A stretch of DNA of 64,000 nucleotides from Acidimicrobiaceae bacterium (GCA_003138855.1 PLHF01000011.1:79580-143579), one strand, 5' to 3'. Shown: positions 48,511 to 57,594, counted from the first letter of the stretch. Numbers and translations are program-made. The notes: a model not told the origin generated them from the sequence alone.

Positions 48511-49485
48511 TCAGTCGGTCGGACCACCCAACCAGCCGCGCTTGCGGAAGAGGTAGAGCAGCCCCAACGCGGCCACGAGCTCGAGGCCGATGGCGAAGAT
48601 GTAGAACGGCGCCCGACCGGTGATGTGTACGACCAGGTACGAGAAGTTCTGCCCGAAGAAGCCGGTGAGGAAGCTCAACGGGAGGAACACGGAGGCGATG
48701 ATCGTCAACTGCTTCATCACCACGTTCAACCGGTTGGACACTGTCGACAGATGGGTGTCCATCACACCGCTCAGGAGGTCGCGGTAGCCGTCGACCAGGT
48801 CGCTGATCCGGATCAGGTGGTCGTAGATGTCCCTCATGTAGCGCTGGCCCTCGTCGGTCACCCCGGGCAGGACGATCACCCCTGAGGTGACCCCAGCGAA
48901 CATGTCCCGCTGCGGTGTGATTGCCTTGCGCACGGTGATCAGTGAACGCTTCATGGCGAAGAGCGTGCCCAGCTGTTCCTCGGTCGGCCTGACCAGGATC
49001 GCATCCTCCAACTCGTCGATCTGGTTGTCGAACTGGTCCAGCATCGGGAAGAAGCTGTCGACCAGCTGGTCGATCACCAGGTAGATCAGCGCGATCTGGG
49101 GCGATTCCGCCTCGGAGGGCTTACGATGGGCGATGCGGGCACGCACCGAGTCCATGGCTGCACAGGGGCGGTGGTGGACAGTGATCACGAAGTGGTCGGC
49201 GAAGATGAAGTGCACCTCTTCGGTCGCCGTTCCATCCGACGACGCGCCGTGCACGACCATGTAGGTGAAGTTCTCGTAGTCCTCGATCTTCGGGCGCTGC
49301 CCGAAGTTCTGGGCATCGTCGACCGCCAGATGGTGCACGTGGAAGACGTTCAGCAGGAGGTCATGGGCCTGGGCGTCGACCCCGTCGAGATCGAGCCAGA
49401 GGAACTGATGGGCATCGATGAGCTGTCCGATGGCCTCGGCGGTGGCCTCGGAAGTGGTTCCGTTGGCGGTGATGATTCCGTGCAT
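48511..49485 (-). CDS. corA: CorA-like magnesium/cobalt transporter
   Basis: C-terminal VFLPLSFLTGFFGQNFSYL (GxN-like) and two TM helices. Confidence 0.9.
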   Translation of the reverse strand: MHGIITANGTTSEATAEAIGQLIDAHQFLWLDLDGVDAQAHDLLLNVFHVHHLAVDDAQNFGQRPKIEDYENFTYMVVHGASSDGTATEEVHFIFADHFVITVHHRPCAAMDSVRARIAHRKPSEAESPQIALIYLVIDQLVDSFFPMLDQFDNQIDELEDAILVRPTEEQLGTLFAMKRSLITVRKAITPQRDMFAGVTSGVIVLPGVTDEGQRYMRDIYDHLIRISDLVDGYRDLLSGVMDTHLSTVSNRLNVVMKQLTIIASVFLPLSFLTGFFGQNFSYLVVHITGRAPFYIFAIGLELVAALGLLYLFRKRGWLGGPTD

Positions 49486-49567
49486 GACGCGAGTCTGACG
49501 CCGTCGAGGTGCCGCGGTGCGGATGGGACCCGGGCGGGAGGCGGCGCCGGGCAGATGGACCGGGCGT

Positions 49568-50086
49568 TCAGCCGATCCGCACCAGTGACTCCTTGAAGTG
49601 ACGGCCATTGGCGACGTACCCGGCTGCCCCCATCCGGATGGCGGCCAGACTCGACTTGCCCGGGCGCACGGTGGCCGGCACGCCGACGGCGAGCGCCCCT
49701 GCCGGGACCTCCATCCGATTGGGGACGACCGCGTTGGCCCCGACGGTGGCGCCAGTGCCGATGATCGCATGATGGAGGACGACCGATCCTGAGCCGACCA
49801 GCGACTCGTCCTCGAGCGTGCAGCCCTCGAGGTGGGCCAGATGGCCGATCACGCATCCATCGCCCACCACGGTGGGGAACCCGGGCCCGGCGTGGATGAC
49901 CGTCCCGTCCTGCACCGATGTGCGGGCGCCGACGACGATGGCGCCGTGGTCGCCGCGGAGGACGGCGCACGGCCAGACGGTCGACTCGGCTCCGATGGTG
50001 ACGTCGCCGAGGACCACCGCGTCGGGGTGGACGAACGCCAAAGGGTCGATGCGGGGGGTCAGGTCACCGAGTCGGTAGATGGGCAT
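49568..50086 (-). CDS. Gamma carbonic anhydrase / hexapeptide-repeat protein
   Basis: FVHPDAVVLGDVTIGAESTVWPCAVLRGDHGAIVVGARTSVQDGTVIH. Confidence 0.92.
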   Translation of the reverse strand: MPIYRLGDLTPRIDPLAFVHPDAVVLGDVTIGAESTVWPCAVLRGDHGAIVVGARTSVQDGTVIHAGPGFPTVVGDGCVIGHLAHLEGCTLEDESLVGSGSVVLHHAIIGTGATVGANAVVPNRMEVPAGALAVGVPATVRPGKSSLAAIRMGAAGYVANGRHFKESLVRIG

Positions 50087-50188
50087 GGAGTGACCCTACG
50101 GCAGGAGTCCGCCGGGCGGAACACGGGCGCGGGACTCGGGGGGACTTAGGATTGCCGCACCAAGGGACGCACTGCGAGGAGATCGACC

Positions 50189-51379
50189 ATGGGCGATGAC
50201 GGAGCACCGGACCATCCCGTGTTCGACGCCGACAACCACTACTACGAGGCAGTGGATGCCTTCACCCGCCACCTCGATCCGGCGTTGGGTGCACGTGTCA
50301 TCCAGTGGTGCGAAGTCGACGGCCGGCGATACCACGTCATCGGTGGCAAGGTCAGCCATGCCGTGACCAATCCGACCTTCGACCCGGTGGCGTTCCCCGG
50401 CGCCATGCACGACTACTTCCGCGGCAACCCCGACCGTCGGAACCCGCTCGAGTTCCTGGCCGGGCGGGAGCCCATCCGCGCTGCCTACCGCGAACCGGAG
50501 GCCCGGACAGCCACCCTCGACGAGCAGGGACTTGCCGGATGCCTGCTGTTCCCCACTCTGGGGATGATCTATGAGGAGCCGCTCGCTCACGACCCCGAGG
50601 CCGTCTGCCACCTCTTTCGGGCATTCAATCGGTGGCTCGTCGAGGACTGGACCCTCGACTATGGCGACCGTATCTGTGCCGCGCCCTACATCACCCTGGC
50701 CGATCCGAACTGGGCCGCCCAAGAGTTGGCCTGGGCTCTCGACAACGGGGCGCGCACCGTGGTCATGCGCCCGGCCGCCCCCACCACCACCCAGGGCCGA
50801 CGGAGCCCGTTCGACCCGCTGTTCGACCCGTTCTGGACCCTGGCCAACGACGCCGGCATCGCCGTGGTGGTGCACGCCGCCGACAGTGGCGTCTCCTCGA
50901 ACGGTTATGCCGTCGACGGGTTCGCTGCCACCTTCTCGGGAGGGTGGAAGCCATCGATCAAGACCTTCGCCATCGAACAGGCCATCCGTGACTACCTGAT
51001 CACCCTGATATTCGACAACCATTTCGAGCGGTTCCCCAACCTACGGATCGCCTCAGTGGAGAACGGTGCCCAGTATCTCCCGGACCTCATCAGGAAGCTC
51101 CGGTCGACGGCCGACAAGATGCCGGGCTACTGGAAGGAAGACCCGGTGGAGACGCTTCGGCGTCACGTATGGATCAACCCCTTCTGGGAGGACGACGTCT
51201 ACGAGGTCGCCGAGTGCGTGGGTCCCACCCGGGTGATCTTCGGCTCCGACTGGCCCCATATCGAGGCGCTCCCCGAGCCCATGGCCTACGTGAAGGAACT
51301 GAAGGACTTCGATGCCGCCGACCAGCGCCTGATCCTCAACGACAACGTACGGGAGCTGATCACCCTCAGGCCCACCTGA
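50189..51379 (+). CDS. Amidohydrolase family protein
   Basis: VFDADNHYYE...RVIFGSDWPHIEALPEP. Confidence 0.9.
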   Translation: MGDDGAPDHPVFDADNHYYEAVDAFTRHLDPALGARVIQWCEVDGRRYHVIGGKVSHAVTNPTFDPVAFPGAMHDYFRGNPDRRNPLEFLAGREPIRAAYREPEARTATLDEQGLAGCLLFPTLGMIYEEPLAHDPEAVCHLFRAFNRWLVEDWTLDYGDRICAAPYITLADPNWAAQELAWALDNGARTVVMRPAAPTTTQGRRSPFDPLFDPFWTLANDAGIAVVVHAADSGVSSNGYAVDGFAATFSGGWKPSIKTFAIEQAIRDYLITLIFDNHFERFPNLRIASVENGAQYLPDLIRKLRSTADKMPGYWKEDPVETLRRHVWINPFWEDDVYEVAECVGPTRVIFGSDWPHIEALPEPMAYVKELKDFDAADQRLILNDNVRELITLRPT

Positions 51380-51427
51380 ACGGTCCGTCCGACCGACCCG
51401 GGCCGCCAGCACGTCCCGGACCCGGTG

Positions 51428-51601
51428 TCAGTGCCCGTGACCTCGGCCTCTCGAGCGTCGGGCCCCCTTGCCGTGGTGGGTCTCGTGATGGTGGGCGTTG
51501 CGCTCGTCCTCCTCGCGGTGCCGGGCACGTCGACTGCGGCCGACGAAACCGCCGGCCACGATCACTACAAGCACGATGGCCATCACCAGCCAGATCAGCA
51601 T
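51428..51601 (-). CDS. Small membrane protein with His-rich tail
   Basis: MLIWLVMAIVLVVIVAGGFVGRSRRARHREEDERNAHHHETHHGKGARRSRGRGHGH. Confidence 0.5.
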   Translation of the reverse strand: MLIWLVMAIVLVVIVAGGFVGRSRRARHREEDERNAHHHETHHGKGARRSRGRGHGH

Positions 51602-51685
51602 TGCTGCTCCCGTCCATCGGTCTGCCTGCATGCGGCAGGCGAGCCCGCCGCCGAGCCCGCGGGTGGGCTCGCCTGTCCCTCGTTG

Positions 51686-51726
51686 GTCGGGCTGCCGGCA
51701 ATTGAACCCGGGACCTCTTGACCCCC
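51686..51726 (-). repeat. Partial tRNA-Pro 3'-end copy (putative att site)
   Basis: 39/41 match to 53432-53472, read by hand. Confidence 0.85.
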
Positions 51727-51808
51727 CAGGAATCTGCCACCAAGCGCTGTGCAAGGGTGCGGTTCGAGCAGGCAGGGACTGAGCGAACTGGGCGAACCTA
51801 TACGCGGC

Positions 51809-52054
51809 TCAAGTGGACTGCGCCGGCCGGACCGTTTCCCAGCCCGAACCCTCATCGCATCTCGGACAGAACGGCGTCGTGTCTTCAATCAACACGTCCT
51901 CGACCGGAAAATCCTCACCGCATGACCCGCAGTACCAAAAGACCGTCTCCGGGGTCACCACGGGAATCGGCTTGGTGTGGCGGCGCTGGGCCTCGGCGAG
52001 GAACTCGGTCTTCATGTCCCCTTGAATGTCACCGTAGGGGACCTTCACGTCCAC
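51809..52054 (-). CDS. Hypothetical zinc-ribbon protein within the tRNA-Pro element
   Basis: FWYCGSCGEDFPVEDVLIEDTTPFCPRCDEG; overlaps next ORF. Confidence 0.55.
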   Translation of the reverse strand: MDVKVPYGDIQGDMKTEFLAEAQRRHTKPIPVVTPETVFWYCGSCGEDFPVEDVLIEDTTPFCPRCDEGSGWETVRPAQST

Positions 52055-52340
52055 CGACTCTAGCCACGAACGGCCAGCCGGTTTCGATCAGCGTTTCCAC
52101 TTCCGCTCGCAGATCGGAGAGGACCTCGCGAATCTCGTCAAGCCGATCGCCCACACCGCTGACCTCCATCTGGTCACGAATCAGCTCGAAGGGCAGCGGC
52201 TCAGACGGTTCCGGTAGGCTCTCAAAGCTCGCGCGTAGGTTGGCGAGCGCCTCCGTCAGGATTCCCAGCGCCTCGCTCGCTGCCTCTTCGCTACGCGCGT
52301 ACGCATCGGCAATGAAGGGTTCGCTGGTCATCGCCTTCAC
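52029..52340 (-). CDS. Hypothetical helical protein within the tRNA-Pro element
   Basis: 103-aa ORF, 26-bp overlap with the downstream gene. Confidence 0.5.
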   Translation of the reverse strand: MKAMTSEPFIADAYARSEEAASEALGILTEALANLRASFESLPEPSEPLPFELIRDQMEVSGVGDRLDEIREVLSDLRAEVETLIETGWPFVARVGGREGPLR

Positions 52341-52569
52341 GGTACTTTGTCGAGCCGTTCAGCTACGTGATCCCCGCTACCGAGATCGTCCGTCGCTGCG
52401 AGCGCCGGATCGGCAAATCGGTTCGGTGGGAGCTCGCCACAACGCTGCCACACCGCGCAGGATCGCCCCTGTGCCTCGCAACTGGGCGGCGTGGGGGTCA
52501 GAAGAAAGGTGCCGGGTCGTCCCGGCCGATCTGAGGCGCGGCCACCGCTGGCGCAGCGGCGACGGCGGC

Positions 52570-52691
52570 CTACGCCACGTAGATGGCCGTGATGTCCGGG
52601 CCTTGGTGGCCGAGTACTCCTGAGCCAACCGGATGTCGTGCGTCACGGCAGAGATGCCGATCCCGAACCAGTGGCGCAGCTGGTGGGCGCT
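52570..52691 (-). pseudogene. Frameshifted C-terminal fragment of a tyrosine recombinase
   Basis: SAHQLRHWFGIGISAVTHDIRLAQE then, after a one-base shift, VLGHQGPDITAIYVA*. Confidence 0.8.
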
Positions 52692-52908
52692 TCTTGTTGG
52701 ATCACTGATGTCAGGAATCCATGGGTCGGGGGTCTTCGGTCGACCTGGGCCGGTCTACTTCCGTGGATTCGACGGCGGCTCCCCCACGAGCGATCTCCCA
52801 CTGAAGGCTGCGGCGGACTTGCGGGGTCAGAGGGGACGTTTGGCTCTTGCAAGTACGCGACCATCAGTTCAGGCTGGCGGTATACGAGGGGCCGAGGGAG
52901 TGAGCACC

Positions 52909-53160
52909 GTGCGTGCACAAGTTGGAGATCGGATAACAGTTTGGGGGCATCTGGCGGCCTTGCCAGACCGTGAATGCGAAGTGGTGGAGGTTCGTAAGCC
53001 GAATGGAGAGCCGCCCTACCTCGTCCGGTGGGCAGGCAGTGACCGTCAGAGCGTCTTCTTCCCTGGGCCAGACGCCGGCATCGGTACCGAGAAGCGCCAG
53101 GGCAGCGAGCGAATGGTTCCGTTCGCCTGGCCCGATCGTTACTGGTGGGGGTATTGCTGA
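52909..53160 (+). CDS. DUF1918 family protein (GTG start at 52909 or 52900)
   Basis: VRAQVGDRITVWGHLAALPDRECEVVEVRKPNGEPPYLVRWAGSDRQSVFFPGPDAGI. Confidence 0.7.
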   Translation: MRAQVGDRITVWGHLAALPDRECEVVEVRKPNGEPPYLVRWAGSDRQSVFFPGPDAGIGTEKRQGSERMVPFAWPDRYWWGYC

Positions 53161-53432
53161 GGCAGGGCGAGTCAGGCATCACCCGGGCAGGGCGCTCTTG
53201 CACCAGTTCGTCAGGTAGTTGAGAAGCTGCGGTGGAGACCAGAAGGTCGGGAAACCGTTGGTCTGGACGTAGAAGGTGGAATCCGTTCCGGCAGTCCCCA
53301 AGAACTTCGGCTGGGAGGCGGCGCAGTCAGTGCCAGCAGGGGAGCTGTCCCTCGCACGAGGATGGCGCGGGACAGCGGCTCCGGCAAGGAATCCAGAGGC
53401 GCCTGCAGAAGCCTGAACTGCATCTACCTTCG

Positions 53433-53507
53433 TCGGGCTGCCGGGATTTGAACCCGGGACCTCTTGACCCCCAGTCAAGCGCGCTAACCAAGCTGCGCCA
53501 CAGCCCG
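53433..53507 (-). tRNA. tRNA-Pro (anticodon GGG)
   Basis: CGGGCTG-TG-GCGCAGCTTGGTTAGCGC-G-CTTGACTGGGGGTCAAG-AGGTC-CCGGGTTCAAATCCCGG-CAGCCCG-A folds as a 75-nt cloverleaf. Confidence 0.97.
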
Positions 53508-54094
53508 TTCCTGTTCAGAGCCACATTCTGCCCTGTCTACTGCGATCCGATTTGGTCAGTAAGTTCAAATAGTAAGTTCACGACCTTGCTGCCCCAATCG
53601 GGGGGGAGTCGAAGCATACCGCACCGCATTCCCAACGCCCTGGACTCGCTGAACCGAGAACGCCGACAACCGGTAGCCCCGAAGACTTGTTGGCTACGGG
53701 ACCCCTGGCCGCGTTCGCGGATACCTCGTTACGTCATATTCCCCAGTTCAACGCGAAGAGCCGGACTACAAGGCGTGGACCTGAAGTGCGTCGGAGGGGA
53801 GGCTTGAACTACGACGGCAACGGTGCCGGACGGTAGTGAAGAATCCGAATCGCCTGGTCAGTTCCGGTCCTGGCACTCCCCCGCTGCCAATCCATGATGG
53901 CAAGTCCGGACAAATCCGGGGAGTCCGGTGGAACGGTGGTGGAACGGGAACCTACCTGCCAGAGGCATCTGGTCTGCATGGAGTTCTCGCCACGACAGCT
54001 GCGATCGTGATGCTTGTGCGTTTCAGCTAACGAGGGACCCCGTTTCACTCCTATCGAGACCGCTGCCGAACCAATCAGGTGAATTGGGCTCTAC

Positions 54095-54982
54095 TCAGAT
54101 TCCAACGATCCGGCCCAGTAACGCCTGGATCCGAGTCGCAGTCTGTCCGGCCACTTCCGGCGACAGGTCTCGGGTGATAACCGCCAATGCAGCACCACCT
54201 CGCCCAAGTTCGCGTTGAAGGAACTCCCGAATCTGAGCAACGTCGGAGCCTGTGAAATCTGTAGCGATGACATTATCTGCGTTCGCTACCTCAAGGCACC
54301 GCCATAGGTCGGTAGCATCTCGATCCTCGTTCCTGACCCTGCGGGCACCGGCCTTCAAGAGAATCATGCTCTTCGGATCAGGAAGCAGCACCCTGGCGTT
54401 GAGGTGCTCTCCGTTGATCAGAATGAACTCTGCGTCGACTACACACGGTTCGGCCAGAAACGCCTCAGCAAGCCCGGGGACCTCAGTGGTATTCATTCCG
54501 CCGACCTGTCTCGAGGATCGGGCACGTGACGTGTACGCAGGAATGAGAAGGTCTACGGTCGCTGTCCGCTCATCGTCGATCTGGCGTTCCCAACGATTCC
54601 CCTCTGTCTTGACGTACCCCCGACGCTCGATCTCCCGGACCAACTTTCCTTCGGTGAGAACCCGAGGAGGCACGCCATAGTCGGCATCGCCCGTGCTGCG
54701 AATCGGGATGTCTGCCCCCGTACGAAGAACATGGAGCATCACGGCGATACCACCCACAACTCGATAGTCAGATTCGAGCCCTGTATCGCTCATGGCCTCG
54801 CAAACATCCGTGATGGCGATCAATCCACCATCGGTGGCCAGCGATTCACTTGGGAACAGAATCCGGCGAGGCGGGTCCTTCCTCTCTTCCGCGATGGTTG
54901 AATCGCGTACAGGAAGGGGCCTGTCTCGGAATCCCCCCGGATGGCTCTCGTTCTGGTGCTTCTCTTCCTTGAAGTCAGTCAT
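54095..54982 (-). CDS. AbiEii/MenT-like nucleotidyltransferase (toxin)
   Basis: VVGGIAVMLH, RSTGDADYGVP, TVDLLIP, KSMILLKAGARRVRNEDRDATDLWR. Confidence 0.75.
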   Translation of the reverse strand: MTDFKEEKHQNESHPGGFRDRPLPVRDSTIAEERKDPPRRILFPSESLATDGGLIAITDVCEAMSDTGLESDYRVVGGIAVMLHVLRTGADIPIRSTGDADYGVPPRVLTEGKLVREIERRGYVKTEGNRWERQIDDERTATVDLLIPAYTSRARSSRQVGGMNTTEVPGLAEAFLAEPCVVDAEFILINGEHLNARVLLPDPKSMILLKAGARRVRNEDRDATDLWRCLEVANADNVIATDFTGSDVAQIREFLQRELGRGGAALAVITRDLSPEVAGQTATRIQALLGRIVGI

Positions 54983-55003
54983 GACGGGCGTCCTGTCGCT
55001 TCA

Positions 55004-55651
55004 CTAGCGCAGTGTCCTGTCGATGAGCCGTTCTGCTGCTTCGATCCGGTCTTCACCGCCAAGGTCGTAGAGATCCCACACTTGCTGGACCGGATGAATA
55101 ATTGGGATGTCTGGCCGACTGGTCGTCCAAGGGGCGAGCAGCGAATCGTCCGAGACGTGGCGGATGAGAAGCGTGGCCTCGCCCCGGGCTATCGCTGGTA
55201 CGAACAGGCTGGGCTCGAGGTCGACTGATGCCTCGGCGTAAACGACTGTGAGCGTCGGTGTTCGCCACGGAGCGATGAGGTCAGGCGCCAGGTCGGCGCT
55301 TACTGCCACCCGGACATCTTGTCGGTTAGCAGCTTCGATCACCTGGCGAACCTGCTCATACGCCGGGTCGAGGGCATAGAAGAGCGACTCCGACACCGCA
55401 TTGGGACGGTGGTACCGCACATAGAGATCAACCAACCGACGGTGCTGTTCCGGGTCATCGAGGTGCTCGATGTCGATGTCGTGGTTAGCGAGGAGCCGGA
55501 GGATCTGGGAGATCCGGGGCTGGCTCACCTGGAGGTCTCGTGCCAGGGCAACTTGGTTGATGGGCTCGGCATGTACCGCCAGACGGCGCACGAGTTGCGA
55601 CGTGGCTGGACCCCATCGCCGCACCCTGGGCTGCGTCTCCGTCACTGTCAT
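55004..55651 (-). CDS. HTH-containing AbiEi-like antitoxin/regulator
   Basis: NQVALARDLQVSQPRISQILRLL wHTH plus C-terminal effector-like domain; 21 bp upstream of the nucleotidyltransferase gene. Confidence 0.72.
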   Translation of the reverse strand: MTVTETQPRVRRWGPATSQLVRRLAVHAEPINQVALARDLQVSQPRISQILRLLANHDIDIEHLDDPEQHRRLVDLYVRYHRPNAVSESLFYALDPAYEQVRQVIEAANRQDVRVAVSADLAPDLIAPWRTPTLTVVYAEASVDLEPSLFVPAIARGEATLLIRHVSDDSLLAPWTTSRPDIPIIHPVQQVWDLYDLGGEDRIEAAERLIDRTLR

Positions 55652-55657
55652 GCTCGT

Positions 55658-55698
55658 AGTATAAGTGTTCTACCCATAACTTGCAAGAACACTTATAC
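55658..55698 (-). promoter_or_regulatory. Perfect 13-bp inverted repeat (GTATAAGTGTTCT-14 nt-AGAACACTTATAC) overlapping a TTGCAA-17-TATACT promoter
   Basis: Arms 55659-55671 and 55686-55698; -10 is 6 nt from the ATG at 55651. Confidence 0.85.
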
Positions 55699-55753
55699 CC
55701 ATCCCTGGATTCAACAACTTCACGGACATGGTCGGTTGAGGATCCTGCGGGTC

Positions 55754-56152
55754 ATGCTGAGTTCACGTCCGACATATGCCAAATCGTTGACAATGCTGCG
55801 CGGATTCGGACGATACAGCAATCATTGGATCCGGATGACCTTCCAGCGTCTTCAGGGGCTCAACGATCACCAGAAGCGGATCGCTGACCGGCTCGGGCTG
55901 ACGAAGGGCACGGTTAGCCGACAGATTGACGCCGCGGTGGCTGCCGGCCTCATGACCGTCAAGGTCGCCCCACACACCCGCCGCGAAAATGCCGTCGCCC
56001 TCACGCGAGCCGGCACTAGTCTGGTCCGAAGGGGCGACGCGCTCATGCGGGACTCTCGTACAGCGATGCTGGGCGCCGTTACCTCAACACGACTCCACGC
56101 CGTAGTGGGTGCCCTAGGCTCGCTGCTGCAGGCACTCGAGCAAGATGAATGA
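55754..56152 (+). CDS. MarR-family regulator (N-terminus possibly decayed)
   Basis: RIADRLGLTKGTVSRQIDAAVAAGLMTVKVAPHTRRENAVALTRAG. Confidence 0.6.
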   Translation: MLSSRPTYAKSLTMLRGFGRYSNHWIRMTFQRLQGLNDHQKRIADRLGLTKGTVSRQIDAAVAAGLMTVKVAPHTRRENAVALTRAGTSLVRRGDALMRDSRTAMLGAVTSTRLHAVVGALGSLLQALEQDE

Positions 56153-56702
56153 CTGTCTGGGAATCAGGGAGCAGGTCATCCAACTGGTGCCGTTTGCGCA
56201 CTGTCGAGATCAGCCGGGTAAATGTCACGCTTCTTGTGAGCTCCGGGGATCGATTCTGACTTCAGTGAGCGGCCAAGATGGCCCAGTAAGACCTGTCGCC
56301 CGCTCGACGTCGGAACAGTTCTCGAGTTGGCGCCCGGGGTTCCAGATGTGATTTGCCTGTTTGTCGCCGCCATGGCGAGCATCGTGGCCGGCGCTCACAG
56401 CTAGTCGGGCTGACTGACTGACGGGCTCGTGAAGCGCCTTCGCTGTTCTGCGGCCGACATTGCGGCCTCTTGCAGCGGCGCCCTCGCCCGATTCCCAGCC
56501 CGCGGACTATCTCTGTAAGCGGAACGACGTACGGCGACACAGAGAGGTCCAGCAGACAACGATGACCGTCACCCGAAGCGGATCGGCTTGCGAGAGTCCT
56601 ATTTGATCCAGTTGCCGGCGACGTGACCGGTGGTTCTGTTCGCGAGATGCAGTGGCCGCACAACCGTGTCAACCAGGCAGTTGGAGTCAATCAGCCGAAT
56701 CT

Positions 56703-57506
56703 TCAGTGGTCATCGCCAATCCGGAGGCTGAGTTGCTCCCCGAGCTCCGTGAGGCCGAGACTTCTGGCCATGGACTTTGAGGCTTCGGGTCGTGCACGCC
56801 ACTGGGGAAGCAAATCCTGCTCGAGCGCGTCCGAGATCGCCCTGTTGGCTACGGCACGACCTGCCCCTTCGCGTCGATGGTCGGGGTGCGCCAAAACGCA
56901 TAAGTGGGCGATATTTTGAGGCCAGTGAGAGAATCCGCAGGCAGCGGTTATGGATCCATTATCCGTCTTGGTCACAAAGACGGCGGACGTCACCCCAAGA
57001 AGTCCACTTTCCTTTGCCTCATCGGGCGTAGAGGCGGCGAGCAAGTTATCGACGTCTCCGGGGACCGCCGGATAGACGTGATGTTCAGGTGCTGGCGGAA
57101 GGGTGTCGACGGCGAAGAAGAGCATTGCCGGTCCTAACACTTCGGCAACGCCCCGAAGGCGAGTGGTTACGTCCATCAACGCAGCAGGAACATCCGCTAG
57201 CGCTGACCGAACGGCACCAACAAGATCGTCATGAGGGACGACGACGGTCACTGTGTCCTCCAATCGGAGTATCCCGACCCACCCGGCGGGGCACAGAGCA
57301 GATCGTGCGCGGACAATCACCTGAAATCGCTCCAGCCGGTCCACCTTGGCAAGCCCCGCCCATGCAATCAGAACACGTGACCTGCGGTCATCAGCTGAAT
57401 CGAGCATCCAGGCATAGTGCCACGCGCAAGGAACTAAGCCAGCACCTCGACGTCCCATATGCCGAACGGGCAGCGGACAGGTCGGAAGCCTTTTCGGGCG
57501 CGGCAC
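56703..57506 (-). CDS. GNAT-family acetyltransferase
   Basis: AHLCVLAHPDHRREGAGRAVANRAISDAL. Confidence 0.75.
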   Translation of the reverse strand: MPRPKRLPTCPLPVRHMGRRGAGLVPCAWHYAWMLDSADDRRSRVLIAWAGLAKVDRLERFQVIVRARSALCPAGWVGILRLEDTVTVVVPHDDLVGAVRSALADVPAALMDVTTRLRGVAEVLGPAMLFFAVDTLPPAPEHHVYPAVPGDVDNLLAASTPDEAKESGLLGVTSAVFVTKTDNGSITAACGFSHWPQNIAHLCVLAHPDHRREGAGRAVANRAISDALEQDLLPQWRARPEASKSMARSLGLTELGEQLSLRIGDDH

Positions 57507-57572
57507 TCGGTGCCCTCATGCGGATCCCCTGCGGGCACCCGGGCAATGCCCTGAAAGATGAGCTGGGCAGTG

Positions 57573-57594
57573 CCGCAAGCCGTTCGGCTTGCGG
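57573..57594. repeat. 22-nt palindrome CCGCAAGCCGTTCGGCTTGCGG
   Basis: Arms CCGCAAG/CTTGCGG shared with 61350-61371. Confidence 0.85.

Larger units (their letters stand above)
51686..53472. mobile_element. Remnant of an element integrated at tRNA-Pro(GGG)
   Basis: 41-bp att-like direct repeats at both ends, intact tRNA on one side, relic tyrosine recombinase inside. Confidence 0.65.

Noticed and set aside
51595-51888. ORFs 51595-51888 and 53179-53478 (minus) sharing GGQEVPGS..GSPT
   Set aside because: The shared peptide is the translation of the tRNA-Pro 3' end and its partial copy, not protein homology.
53558-53580. AGTAAGTTCA direct repeat upstream of tRNA-Pro
   Set aside because: Only two 10-bp copies; could be chance in a lower-GC stretch; not enough to call a site.
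56262-56690. ORF 56262-56690 minus
   Set aside because: No recognisable motifs, Arg/Ser-rich translation, no plausible promoter or RBS; treated as non-coding or decayed sequence.
57573-57594. Rho-independent terminator
   Set aside because: Palindrome is strong but lacks a downstream T-tract on either strand and lies between divergent genes.
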